Source of the DNA: Irpex lacteus
Lineage: Eukaryota > Basidiomycota > Agaricomycetes > Polyporales > Irpicaceae
DNA length: 64,000 nt
NCBI GenBank assembly: GCA_001986395.2
Contig: MQVO02000017.1
Location: 1 to 64,000 of the forward strand
Reading direction: 5' to 3'
Both the position numbers and the translations under genes were made by a program. Under the pieces are notes generated by a model. It was not told the DNA's origin. It ran no database searches and saw only the letters and a program-made list of their open reading frames with translations. Positions 1-9,979 of this stretch are shown here, piece by piece; the first letter of the stretch is position 1, and each line of letters starts with the position of its first letter.

Positions 1-60
1 CTAACCTAACCCTAACCTAACCTAACCTAACCTAACCTAACCTAACCTAACCTAACCTAA
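1..60. repeat. Telomeric repeat tract
   Basis: The first 60 bases are a tandem array of CCTAA (TTAGG on the other strand), with a single CCCTAA variant near position 10. The C-rich strand reading 5' to 3' from the left edge is the orientation expected at a left chromosome end. The array abuts coding sequence at position 61. The five-base unit is unusual because most fungi use TTAGGG. Confidence 0.95.
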
Positions 61-673
61 CGCCAGGATACTCAGGGAAGCCGGAGATTGCGTTGAAGAG
101 ATCTACGACGCTCTCGTGAGGGTAGGGCTCCTTGTTCCCGCGGTCGTCGTATGCTGAACATCCGTAATGGGAGTGGTTGCAGTAGGTGCAACGTTGGACG
201 CGCACGTTGTTCTTGTCGAGCGGTAGCACACATCGTTGGCGGCTCGCGGAGATGCATCGTTTGCACTACAATAAAATCAATCGATATGAGTAACCACAAT
301 ATGTCTTGGAGGATGATCTTACCATTTCCTGGTTTTGTAACACTACCGCATTTCGCCCAATTTTCCATGCAGTCCCGTAGTCACCTCTTTTCCTTTTCCC
401 AGTTGCTGCTGTGCTGGCAGGTAACACTGTCTCGTCATCCTCGTCCAACTCGTCCTCCTCGTCGGCCTCGTCGTCCTCCGCATCACTGCCCGTGTCGACG
501 GGGGGAGGTTTGTTTCTCAAGACTCGACGTTGTGGTTTTACGTCCGCGACAACACTATCTACGTACTCGCTCTCACTTTCGCTTGTCGCGCGAGCCGCGT
601 CGGACTCTGCTGCAATAGTCGGAACCTGATGAGAACGTATTAGTCGCTGATGTTCCAATGTTGTAGCTGACAC
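47..673 (-). pseudogene. Two-CxxC cysteine-rich protein gene truncated by the telomere
   Basis: I see two exons on the minus strand, 673-323 and 265-47, joined across a GTAAGA...TAG intron in phase 0. Exon 1 encodes an acidic, Ser/Asp/Glu-rich stretch and then a basic KRKR segment. Exon 2 starts with C-x2-C-x7-C and continues with C-x2-C-x6-C, a paired cysteine pattern common in lineage-specific basidiomycete proteins that probably bind zinc. The frame runs into the telomere array, and the stop codon is the TAG of a TTAGG unit, so the original C-terminus is missing. There is no ATG at the 5' end of the open frame, so the true start must lie upstream or in another exon. The function is unknown; a nuclear DNA-binding role is only a guess. 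The gene at 52.2-53.1 kb carries one similar motif. Confidence 0.6.
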
Positions 674-982
674 GAATGATATACATCGAGCTTTCCTACG
701 GAGTCTAGCTTGGTGGGGTTCGATGATGTCGACATGACCTAGATTCTTCGAAGACCAATGTCAGACCATACAGCTGTTTCATATATGGGTCTACTCACAG
801 CGAAGATCACTGTTTGTGGGGAAAGAATAGCTTTGTGAGCGAACGAGCGAAGAAACATATGGTGGACGCGGGGAACTCTTAAATGAAAGCCACGTGGATA
901 TCACGATGTTGCGCGCCCGCGTTTGTGCACGTGACGTCTCAGATATCGGTCGATAAAGATTGTGGCTTCAAGATTACTATCG

Positions 983-1017
983 ATCGCCGATACAACTTGC
1001 GAATTGTCGTCGGCGAA
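983..1017. repeat. 35-bp hairpin repeat, copy 1
   Basis: Left arm ATCGCCGATA and right arm TCGTCGGCGAA form an imperfect inverted repeat 35 bp long. A further ATCGGTCGAT motif lies about 35 bp to the left. Confidence 0.6.
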
Positions 1018-1070
1018 ATTCAACGTGCTGGTTTACTGTTTCAAGTTTCTGGGTTAATGGCTTTGTTCAT

Positions 1071-1105
1071 TTCACCGATGCTCCAAAGCAATGGGTATCG
1101 GCGAG
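1071..1105. repeat. 35-bp hairpin repeat, copy 2
   Basis: Arms TTCACCGATG and GTATCGGCGAG; total length 35 bp. The left arm has a G-to-A change against the family consensus TTCGCCGATG. Confidence 0.65.
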
Positions 1106-1436
1106 TTTGCACGTTCTAAACTCCGTCGAGTGACGACTCAAACACATTCTGGCGATTGCTCAGCAGTTGCCAAATGAATATCTTCAACGTCTCACTCAAC
1201 TACGGATCGATTACGAGAGCAAAGGTGGATACATAGGATGGATGACACAATCGCACTATAGAACTAATGGGCAAATTACACTTCTACTTAATGCGCATGA
1301 TCATGCAGACGGTCTCGTCAGGAAAGGGTGACGTTTTCAGCCAAGATATCATTCCTTTCATAATGAGTTGCGTGGCGCTGAGCAAGTCGCACCGTCGTAT
1401 GTCAGCACATGTGAAACGATTTAACCATCCGGCTAC

Positions 1437-2600
1437 TTACGCATCAAAGCCCGTCACTGAGCGATACCCTTTACCGAGCAACTTTGCCTCCCGGTACTCA
1501 TTGAGAAGTTCGGCCATGTACCTTTCGACCTCCTGCGATGCTCCAAAGATTGGATAGAGGCGTAGCAGCCGCATTTCCACGCAGTTGACAAAGTGATGAC
1601 TTCCGGGATTGAGCGAGAGGGACCAGGTCGTGGCGGCGAGTGGGGATGAGGAAGCAGTCTTTAGCCGATCATTCGGTGACAGCTCGACGACAAAACTGTC
1701 CTGATCTTCGACCCAACGCACTCTATTGTCACGAAAGATGTCTGCGACGGGTCGCGACAGCAGCCTGATGTTGATGAATCCTGCCTCCTGGTAACCATAA
1801 AGGATCGCATTGATTCGCAGGCTCATGGGTTTGACGATGAGGTTCAACGCACGGTCCAAGGTCGCTGACGGATATAAGCAATACGCTTTCTCGAACGTGA
1901 TGAAGTTCATTGCGCACGCTACGGTGTGTCAAATGTCGGAAAGGTAGAACAGGAGGAGAGTAGGCGAAACGTATAACGCACTCGAATTAAAGTCGAGAAT
2001 CGTCTCCATCGGCGAGCGACGGACCACGACGAGTTCAACCTTCCGAGCTTGGCCATCCACCGACTTCACAAATTCAAAGACACCCATCACCCCTCTAATG
2101 TAGAAGTTCTCCGCTACCGACTGGTTGCGCAGACGTCGAACAGCGTTGACGAAGGCAGCCACATCTGACCCGTACGCTGGGGTCTGGATGACATTCACGT
2201 GATTGGTGGAATGGAAGAGGGCCCCGAAAGGATTGAGTTCGAACCCGTTCATAAAAAGCCAGCGTCCGACGGTCTCCGCCGCTTCGAAAGAGACATAGAC
2301 GTCGAGGTCAGGGTGGGCTCTGCCGTGGGGGAGAAAAAAATTCAGCGCGAATGAGCCAGAGATGACCGCACCGGTGTGCGCTTGCAGCTTCCGGAAGGCG
2401 TCGGGGTCGTTGAAGTAGTAGGCAAGGGAGGTCGTGATTGAGAAACGTCGTGGCCGCACTCTCTTGACCAAGCGTTTTAAGAAACGATTGACTCGCCTGA
2501 GCCGTAATAAGTCAGGAACCCGGACGTGTTTTAAGATCTCCCAGGCAAGTTCGTCGATGCTGAGGAACACGATGAGAGGAGGTTGAGGGGAATCCGACAT
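1437..2600 (-). CDS. F-box-like protein with nucleotidyltransferase-type GS...DxD signature
   Basis: There are two exons, 2600-1982 and 1918-1437, joined by an intron with a GTGCGT donor and a TAG acceptor in phase 1. The product is about 366 aa. I chose the ATG at 2600 because codons further upstream lack an ATG. Residues 15-45 resemble an F-box helix bundle (LSIDELAWEIL...LRLRRVNRFLK), which would tether an SCF ubiquitin ligase through Skp1. Residues 79-103 contain GAVISGSFALNFF followed by DLDVYV. This is the hG[GS]...DhDh arrangement of the nucleotidyltransferase fold (G82-S83, D98, D100). Whether it is catalytic is unknown. The paralog at 57.4-58.7 kb shares both signatures and the first intron. 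That paralog has a third exon; here the frame can either stop at 1437 or splice at an overlapping GTAAGT donor, and I could not find the downstream exon. Confidence 0.75.
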
Positions 2601-2807
2601 TCTGAAGATGGTGGTGGTCGGTCGCAAAATTGCACGAGATTCGTTTGGGATGAGCGCACAACTACGTCAATCGACATATTTACGTACTCGATGGTACATC
2701 CAGTACTCACATTTATGTCGCGAACACGGATATGCTCATTCAGGACGCGATCACGTGCTCGTCGGCATGTTCCGAGTCTCAATCTCGTCCGCATCCCCAT
2801 TGCACCA

Positions 2808-2842
2808 TTCGCCGATAGAAATATACAACGGATGTCGGCGAA
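2808..2842. repeat. 35-bp hairpin repeat, copy 3
   Basis: Arms TTCGCCGATAG and GATGTCGGCGAA; total length 35 bp. It lies in non-coding DNA upstream of the F-box/nucleotidyltransferase gene. Confidence 0.7.
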
Positions 2843-3127
2843 ACAGACGGTTGTCCGTGATGGAAACCCAGAGTTCACAGGGGCCGCGAGAAAATATCAG
2901 ATCGATACAGCGATCACTTGCGTCGTTTGCCGATGGTCTTGTGTTATTGTTGTCGGCTTCCAGGCTGTTCTCAAGCCAAGTCGTCATATGCTCAATCACA
3001 TGCTATTGTAATGCAAACTTAACATCCTCTTCGGGAATAGATTTTCAAACAGGCCCTACATCTCTCGTATTACATGAATGACTAAATTATTCTTAGTATT
3101 TAATTGCCGTGCATATTCATGCGCAGC

Positions 3128-3999
3128 TTAAGAAGACGAGGCCTGAGCAGCCTCAAGCATCACCAATGCTTGCCGTTCCACGAGCTCAAGGGCGTTTTCG
3201 TATGCTTTCGCTATGAGGCTCATATGGAGCATTTGCGTATTCGCCCTATTCAGAAGCGAACGGTACACAGCGGCTCGCACGCGTAACACCTCGCTCGTCG
3301 ACTCAGTCCTCATCTCTATCGGAAGCTGGGCTAATCGTGTGATCTGCCTCACCTCCTCTACGACATATAAATAGTTAGCCATGGCAAGAGTCAGTCGATC
3401 GTGATCAAAAGCATACCTGTTCTCATCTCTTCCGACACGCCCAATTCTTCAAACAGGGCTTCAATCGCGTCTGCGGTAATGGTACGCTCCACCGCTGGCA
3501 CAGATCCAAACAGCGGTGTACGTCGGCTGTATTCGGTGGACCAGAAGTTAACTCCACTTTGACTGGAACCAATCGCCTGCACTTCAGATGGTATATCCGC
3601 GTAAATGCTCATCTGTGAAAATCACTTAGCGTGTCATCGCTAACGTATTGCTCATGCTCAGCTTCATACCATACCTGCGTTTGTTCCTCTGGAGTCCAAC
3701 GAACTTCATTTCCGTTGAAATCGGCGGGGGTCGTACTGTCAGGAGGGCATGTGTTGACACGCTCCTGCATAGTGCCATCTCGCGCTCTACTTGGGCTCCC
3801 GACTATATGTTGGCTTGGAACGTTTAATTCGCTCTTGATCGTTGACGAATGCGCACCGCCGATCCTTTGCAAGTGCAGTACTCCACGCGCCCCAACTCTC
3901 GGGTGCAGGTCCTTGAACTGATCCTGAGTCATCATCTTCTTGACGACAGCGAGTCGTGCATGTGCTGGCACTGGCCTCCCGGCATTCTTTCTGGGCTCC
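3128..3999 (-). CDS. Unknown basidiomycete protein, paralog of the neighbouring gene
   Basis: Three exons fit: about 3999-3675, 3612-3417 and 3357-3128. Introns have GTATGG...CAG (phase 0) and GTATGC...TAG (phase 1) borders. The N-terminal part is basic, with an AT-hook-like GRPVP. The middle holds a WSTEYSRRTP motif, and the C-terminal exon is a likely coiled coil rich in Arg, Leu and Ala with an ALELVERQALVML segment. The same middle and C-terminal blocks recur in the gene at 4480-5319, so the two look like diverged tandem duplicates. The open frame at the 5' end begins at an acceptor-like TAG, so the first exon is not identified. I do not recognise the family and assign no function. Confidence 0.55.
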
Positions 4000-4186
4000 C
4001 TATGTTTGGTACGTCAGTATGATCACCGAGAGCACAAGCACACTTACATTGTAAATTATAATCTCTTTAAAACTTAAACACGCTTGACTGGTCCTCAGCA
4101 AGTGGCCTTCTCGTCACGTCGTCACGGCAGAGTCCAACATAGTCACGTGCCTCTTGTAGGCGCCGTCGGTGCTCAACTTTGTCCAG

Positions 4187-4221
4187 TTCGCCGATGCGGA
4201 AACGAATCTGCCATCGGTGAA
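4187..4221. repeat. 35-bp hairpin repeat, copy 4
   Basis: Arms TTCGCCGATGC and CCATCGGTGAA; total length 35 bp. It has one G-to-T change in the right arm relative to the consensus. Confidence 0.7.
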
Positions 4222-4254
4222 ACAGCCATAACCGCGTTGTAGGACGACTTTCAT

Positions 4255-4289
4255 TTCGCCGTTAACATTCGATTCTCCTCATCGGCGAA
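4255..4289. repeat. 35-bp hairpin repeat, copy 5
   Basis: Arms TTCGCCGTTA and TCATCGGCGAA; total length 35 bp. It starts only 34 bp after copy 4 ends, and the two have unrelated central sequences. Confidence 0.7.
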
Positions 4290-4479
4290 TTGCGTCGGTC
4301 TGATAAAGCTCCTCAACCTGTAGTTCTTTCCTCTCTCCATTCAGCAACGATACTACGCGGCAATCTGAGTATGTGAATGTTACATACCGGCACCCATCAA
4401 GCCATGGCTACTGCAGTCGGTGCTCTAGCATCATCCTGATCACACGCTCCGAGACATGGTCTGTAAGCATCGTATTAAT

Positions 4480-5319
4480 TCAAGCTTTTCTCACTAAAGA
4501 TTGGGGTGGAAGCATCATCAACGCTCGTCGCTCTACTAGTTCAACCTCCCGTTCATACGCCCTTGCGACTATCGACAAATCGAGCATGCGTGTGTTGACA
4601 CGATCGAGCAACGCGCGAAACACAGCTCCTCTGATTCGCAACGCCTCCGCTTCAGAAACTTCGCCGAATTCAATTGGGAGCCCGGCGATATCAACGCTGT
4701 CGTTTATCTCGCCTGGAAACAATAGTCGTGAGTTCTATGAATTTGTTTCACATGGTCCACTTGCTTTTCGTAAAATGGCTCGACAGCCCCCATCCATCAA
4801 GTATCTCTTCCAAATCTTCGGCCCTAATGTGTCTTTCCACATCCGGCAATGGTTCAAACTGAGGTGTCCGGCGCGCATACTCTGACGCCCAAAAGCTCCA
4901 ACCGGCATGCAACTCGTCGTCCTTTCCGCCGGAAGCATGAGTCGTCAATGCCTATTGCTTTATCAGATCAAACGCAGCGAAGGCAACACCTCTGCCACAC
5001 ATACGTCGGTGTCGGCCACTTCCTTGTTATCCCGCGACTTTCCCTTCCCAACAGCACTCTGCTCGCTCCAAGGCAACGTTTCCGATTTCGAGTTTGACGT
5101 GTCCTTGACGTTCACGTTCGGCTTGTCGGATTTTCGCTCAGTTGTTCTGCGTGTTCCGAGCTTTGAAATCTTCTCCCATTTGATCGCTCCAGAGGTCACT
5201 GGGCCTGTTATTCGTGTTCTGAACTCTCGTTCATGCTGCTCCCTGATCTCTGCCATCGGATCACCCTGCCGCTTGCTCGACGACGGCTTCAGCACAGGTT
5301 TTTGCGCATCCCTAGCCAC
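4480..5319 (-). CDS. Unknown basidiomycete protein, tandem paralog
   Basis: The likely exons are about 5319-4990, 4951-4765 and 4712-4480. Intron 1 is 38 bp with GTGTTG...TAG borders. Intron 2 keeps phase 1, as in the paralog at 3.1-4.0 kb, only if it starts with GCAAGT; this would be a GC-AG intron, which is my inference. The first exon is Lys/Arg/Ser-rich and looks disordered. The second has FWASEYARRTP, matching FWSTEYSRRTP next door. The third is a helical REVELVERRALMML-type segment. The frame upstream of 5319 has no ATG, so the start is unresolved. The function is unknown, and no membrane or catalytic motif is visible. Confidence 0.5.
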
Positions 5320-5521
5320 TTCAAGTAGGATCAGAGGATCTTGGACATGATATTTTACTACTTACATTGTGTTGACAACTACCGATGATGTTAAGATTCG
5401 ACTTTCGTTGGCGATCAGTTCATCGTTTTCATGACCCTCATGTAAGATTCGTGCACGGTCACGTGTCTCAACAGTAGCAATGAGCTAACCGTGGAAAACG
5501 TCTCTCAACCTTCTTGACGTG

Positions 5522-5556
5522 TTTGCCGATGACTTTCTCGCGTGTCCATCGGAAAA
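5522..5556. repeat. 35-bp hairpin repeat, copy 6
   Basis: Arms TTTGCCGATGAC and CCATCGGAAAA; total length 35 bp. The outer ends are degraded, while the CCGATG/CATCGG core is intact. Confidence 0.6.
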
Positions 5557-5588
5557 ATGGTCGGTTCTTCCAACACAATAATGACACA

Positions 5589-5623
5589 TTCGCCGACAAC
5601 GTTCTCGAACAGCTGTCGGAGAA
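5589..5623. repeat. 35-bp hairpin repeat, copy 7
   Basis: Arms TTCGCCGACA and CTGTCGGAGAA; total length 35 bp. Both arms carry the same compensating change (GACA/TGTC in place of GATG/CATC), so pairing of the core is kept. Confidence 0.7.
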
Positions 5624-6326
5624 ACTGTACCTTCCCTTATTGCCCATTAATACCGCCAACATGACGTGTCTGTGCTACCTACACAATATACAATTTGCAA
5701 TGTAAGCTCTGTTGTTCAGATATCTGTGTCACTTAAGGTTATACTCATCACGTGGTAGCTTGCGATGACGATGTATTTCGATCTATCGAGTGAGTCAAAA
5801 TGAATGAAACAACATTAACCGTGGATTGAACCGATTTGACGAGCCAAGGAAAGGTTTTGGAGGAAAAACGACACCTTTGAGATGGATTTGTCCCTATTGT
5901 GCCTAGCCGTGAAATGAACGCACTGATGCAACGTTCATTTTACAGCTGGGCTCAGTAAGACCAAATCCACGTCTTTAGCTGGCGTGAGAGATATAGTATG
6001 AAGCTCAAAATGCGTCTTTGCCGTAACGAACCCACAGCCTTCTCGCTAAGACAGATCAGGCATCTTAACCATTACACTATGTCCCGTTGAATCTAAACGT
6101 GTCATCATGCCTTCTATCATATGCCTTGACTTTCACTCTTGCACGAAATGCTTTACAATTATGACAAATCTTGCTCTCTGTCTCGTCAACATGATGTGCT
6201 TTTGAATTTCCGAACGTGTTGTTTTGTGATTACCAGCGAATCACCTTGCTTGTTCACATTCCCACTGCTCTTGACATTTGATACTGGTCACGTGTTGATA
6301 TACGGTCCGTTCGCCATTCATGATCG

Positions 6327-6362
6327 TTTGCCGACAGCAAATTCAAACATCTGTCGGCTCAA
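6327..6362. repeat. 35-bp hairpin repeat, copy 8 (36 bp)
   Basis: Arms TTTGCCGACAG and CTGTCGGCTCAA. It is one base longer than the other copies. The CCGACAG/CTGTCGG core pairs perfectly, another compensated pair. Confidence 0.6.
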
Positions 6363-6415
6363 CGTACCTTTTGTGCACCACCCTTCGACCTAATTACTCA
6401 CCCGATCTCAACAAT

Positions 6416-6450
6416 TTCACCGATGACATTGTCATATTGCCATCGGCGAA
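6416..6450. repeat. 35-bp hairpin repeat, copy 9
   Basis: Arms TTCACCGATGAC and CCATCGGCGAA; total length 35 bp. It is the last copy found reading away from the telomere. Confidence 0.7.
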
Positions 6451-7025
6451 TTGTTTAGACGTAGCAATTGGTATGTGATTAAATACTTGCGACGAAATAG
6501 TACCCATCCAGGGTACAAGTGTGCATTTCGCCGATAGAATATGACCGTAACCCGTCCATAACCGGCAAGGTAACCTTATCCTGTCAGCTCTTTCCTATAT
6601 AATTGTGCATGCCTGTGAAAGGACAAGAAAGCTTGTAGACAGTCTTGGGACATTTGCGGCCATGCCTGTCTTTTTCAGACCTGGTAGAAAAAGTAGTGTT
6701 GCAGCCAGCACAGGTGTGAACCATTGTAGTAAGAGAGTTGACAGGTACAGGTGGTGGGTAGTAGATGGGGGGAAAGAAGAGAGATCACATACATGTCCAT
6801 AGCAGTTCCTATATATGTGATTGAAAAAGACCAAATAGTGACATAAGCAAATATAAGCAAATATGAACAAATATTAAACGTGTGATCTGATGTTTTCACG
6901 CAAAACATGATGTATGAGGTGCAAGTTTGAGTTTACTATTTTCGCCAAATAGCGAAAGTAGTTTGTGGGAGTTTGAATATTTAGGCATACTTGGTGAGAC
7001 AGCCTTAAGGACATGATGTTGCCTG

Positions 7026-7142
7026 CCTCAAACTAATACGACAGTGTACGACACTAGCACTCGTCGTACGACGGATCGGCGACGAGATCTACGACAGATC
7101 TACGACGAGATCTATGACACTGTCGTACGACACGACGAGCAT
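7026..7142. repeat. TACGAC-rich direct and inverted repeat block
   Basis: The block is built from repeated TACGAC, GTCGTA and ACGAGATCTA words in both orientations, including GACAGTGTACGAC near the left end and GACACTGTCGTACGAC near the right end. It lies at the 3' end of the Gag-like gene and could be part of a retroelement terminus. I could not match it to a second copy, so it is not shown to be an LTR. Confidence 0.4.
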
Positions 7143-7209
7143 AAAGCCCTTCATGCTCATGAGTATTATATTAGAACTGAGGGTCCCAGTTGCCGTTAGC
7201 TTGAGGAAT

Positions 7210-9542
7210 CTATCCTTCGCCCGGGTACCCGCCTGGGGGCCCAGGAGGGCCGCCACCAGGAGGACCAGGAGGACCTCCTCCAGGAGGCCCCAGAGGCCAT
7301 CCTCCGCCAGGGGGTCCGGGAGGCCAACCTCCACCAGGGGGTCCCGGAGGGCCACCTCCACCGTAGGAAATAGGGGATACGCCTCCAGGAGGACCGCCAC
7401 CAGGAGGACCACCGCCAGGGGGACCACCACCCGTAGGACCACCGCCGGGAGGCCCACCACCGGGAGGTCCTCCACCTTGCGGTCTGCCGCCTCCATATGG
7501 CCAACCGCCCCCGGAGGCCCTCCACCAGGAGGCCCGTTTCCTCCAGGAGGCCTCGAAGGTCCACCACCAGGAGGTCCAGGTGGCCCGCCTCGGGGAGCTC
7601 CATCTCCGTTCCCGGGGGGACTGCGGTCAGGAGGACGACCGTTTGGGGGTCCTCCTCGTGGAGGGTCGTTGCTAGACCCGTTCCCCGAGTAAGTAGCAGA
7701 ACTCTGCGCGTTCTGGCTCGATTGGTACGCCATGGTCGCCGGTCTGGGGTCAGTCATGCCCGGAGGGGGCCTGAACCAGGTCGAAGGCGACGGTGCCGGA
7801 GCGGACGTGGTCCCTGGCTGAGGGTACGAGGGAGGATTTAAATTCCTCCAAACGTTTACTGGAGGGTTCCAGTTCCCAGGGACCGAGTTCATGTCGTAAG
7901 TAGGAGGAGGAAATCGCGGCGTAGCGGACGCTGAAGCTAACTCATAGAGGAAATTAGAAGACTGGACGTTAGGGAGGTTCCTCGCGGACGGAGTCGAGGC
8001 GTAGTTCGCGTTATCTAGAGCGGTGCATTCGCCGTAGTAGTTTCCCTGTAGAGTGACGGCAGTCGACGTCGCCTGAGCACTATCGAAGTCCCCTGCAGGG
8101 TCAGCGTACTCAGGCTGGTCTGCAAAGGATACAGCCTTGTTGCGAGGTCCTCGAGATCGCGGTCGTCGGGCTACGGCACCGCTGATCGATTCGGGCTCTG
8201 AAGCAGAGCTACCGAATCCAGCGTAGTAGCTAGTCCTGCTAAGGAACGTGAGGTCCTCTCGAGTGCCGTCCTCGGCGTAGGAGAACGCGGCAGGGTTGGT
8301 TTCTGCCTCACGCTGCGGGAACGACGCCTCTACGTCCTCAGGGACAGGTACGATTGCGTCAAGAGGAACTTCCGGCGAGAGTAAGTCGAGACGGGGCGTC
8401 TTGTCGTCTGAAAGGATGTGATGGGGAACCTTTGCACGGAACTCCCGGATGCGCCATGCGGCGGTGGCTTCAGGGTTGAACGAGCGATATACCTCTGAGG
8501 CCGTCGACGCGGGAGAGGCGGGAGTTACTTTCCCTCGAGCCTCCTGCACGTAACGCCGCACGAAACGGCTTCCTCGGTTCATTCGCTCGCGGAGGATGTC
8601 CCATGCACCCACTAGCTCGGCCAACGACGAAGCTCCTCGTAATACTGGAAGAAGATCGCCGTACGGATCCAGGAGGTAGTGGTAATTGTTGAGAGCTCGA
8701 CGTACTGGGACTTCGGCGGCCAGCTCTGCAAGCAGCGACTGCAGATCCTTGAAGACTCTTTCGATCGTCCTGACGAGAGGAGGTCGAAGCGAGAAACGAG
8801 GGCGTGACGTATCGTTGTCCGTCACTCCGTGGTCGATAATGTCTTGGCGCGACAGGTGAGCTTTCTTGTCGAGGAGATAGACCTCGCTGTTCAAGCTTAC
8901 ACTCCGTGAGTTACCCTTCAGGTACTCCTCATACAGCTTGTCTGCCGTCGACTTCGAGCTCTGTGCTTCCTCGTCTCCACTGAGTTCGTCCAAGCCTAAG
9001 TTCCTAGCTACCTCCGCTTGGTCCATCTTCTCCGTCGTGGCTTCGTCTGCTCCTTCTGAGCTCGGCATCGCCTGCTCTTCGGTTGACGGCGGAGGTTGTG
9101 GTAATTCTTCTTCCTGGGCTTGCGCGCGACGTCGTTCGGATTCGGCGACAAAGGAGAGTTCACCGAAGGCTCCAGGAAGATTTCCTGAGAGCGAAGAGGA
9201 AGGTACGGGAATTTTGCTCTTTCTGACGGGAGGCTTACGAGACGGAGGGAGAGGGATGGAAGGTATTTCAGCGCCTTCGGATCGTAGAGTTCGACGGGGT
9301 CCTTCGTTCATCGAAGGGGAATCCGTCGTGTGATCGACCTGCGATAGCGACTGCGCTCGGGCTCTTCTCTCTAAGATGAACCCGACGACTTGCCTTATGA
9401 AGTTGTGTTCGGCGATCGGGGACGACGAACCGTCTGTGGGCGTATGTTGATCGTCCGGCGTCGTCGTGAGAAAGGGAATTGTTGTGGTCTTGCTTTCAGA
9501 AGCTTCGCCGGTCGGATCGCGAACACTTCCCAGTGTGTCCAC
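7210..9542 (-). pseudogene. Gag-like protein gene with frameshift, probable orphan retroelement fragment
   Basis: An uninterrupted minus-strand frame runs from 9542 to about 7500 and encodes roughly 680 aa: a Ser/Glu-rich N-terminus, a helical central part (residues about 250-370), then a disordered Pro/Gly-rich tail of GGPPGGG repeats. Around 7500, in a GCCCCCGG run, the frame leaves the Gly-Pro repeat. Shifting frame by one restores the repeat as far as a TAG at 7210-7212. The order (helical core, disordered Gly-Pro tail) resembles Gag of Ty3-type elements in mushrooms. No protease, reverse transcriptase or integrase is adjacent. The 5' end has no ATG; a CAG acceptor just before the frame suggests a first exon near 9580-9660. 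The Gag assignment is an inference from composition and position. Confidence 0.45.
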
Positions 9543-9979
9543 CTCTGTGACGCTTCAAGCGAGCAGTCAACGAACCAGGTGAGTGTCTGCGAGTCTTCCG
9601 ACGGGCGTAGGAACAGGGGTGTGAGGTCGCCGACGGTCAGTCGGCGGGAATTACCCGTTAAGGCAATAGTCGGATAGCGCGTTGAGAATCGCGCTGATAC
9701 GGTGAGTAGTAGATCGCCTTTCCCAATACTCTTTGCGAGCCGTGCTCAACGACAAGTAGGTTGTGGGATAAGAAGATACATTTTCTCTGTCGTGCTTGCG
9801 CGTACATGTCTCTAGCTACATGAGGCAAAACATGTGGTCTACTAATATGGGAGCGCAAGCGCTTATTCAAGTAATACAACGAAATTCGAAAAAATATAGA
9901 AACGTAGGGACTTAACTAACGACCGTGTCCGAGACTCGTCACACTATCAATACGAACATTCTCCATTCTCGTCAACTCC

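Larger units (their letters stand above)
674..1436. other. Intergenic stretch with two hairpin repeats
   Basis: I recognise no gene here. The notable content is two copies of the 35-bp palindromic repeat, listed separately. The open frames are short and have no recognisable motifs. A lost third exon of the neighbouring F-box/nucleotidyltransferase gene would lie here, but I could not find one. Confidence 0.5.
5320..7025. other. Gene-free stretch with four hairpin repeats
   Basis: I find no convincing gene. The stretch contains four copies of the 35-bp hairpin family, listed separately. It also has a degenerate tRNA-like segment near 6030-6095 on the minus strand. An element resembling only the left arm of the hairpin, TTCGCCGATAG, lies at 6527, and its right arm is not recognisable. 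Confidence 0.5.

Noticed and set aside
6030..6095. Possible tRNA on the minus strand
   Set aside because: A-box (TAGTGTAATGGTTA) and B-box-like words are present, but the anticodon and acceptor stems do not pair and the T stem has a mismatch. It is a tRNA-derived fragment at best.
7114..7692. Plus-strand frame opposite the Gag-like gene
   Set aside because: The Arg/Thr/Pro repeats are the antisense reading of the Gly-Pro repeat, a shadow frame.
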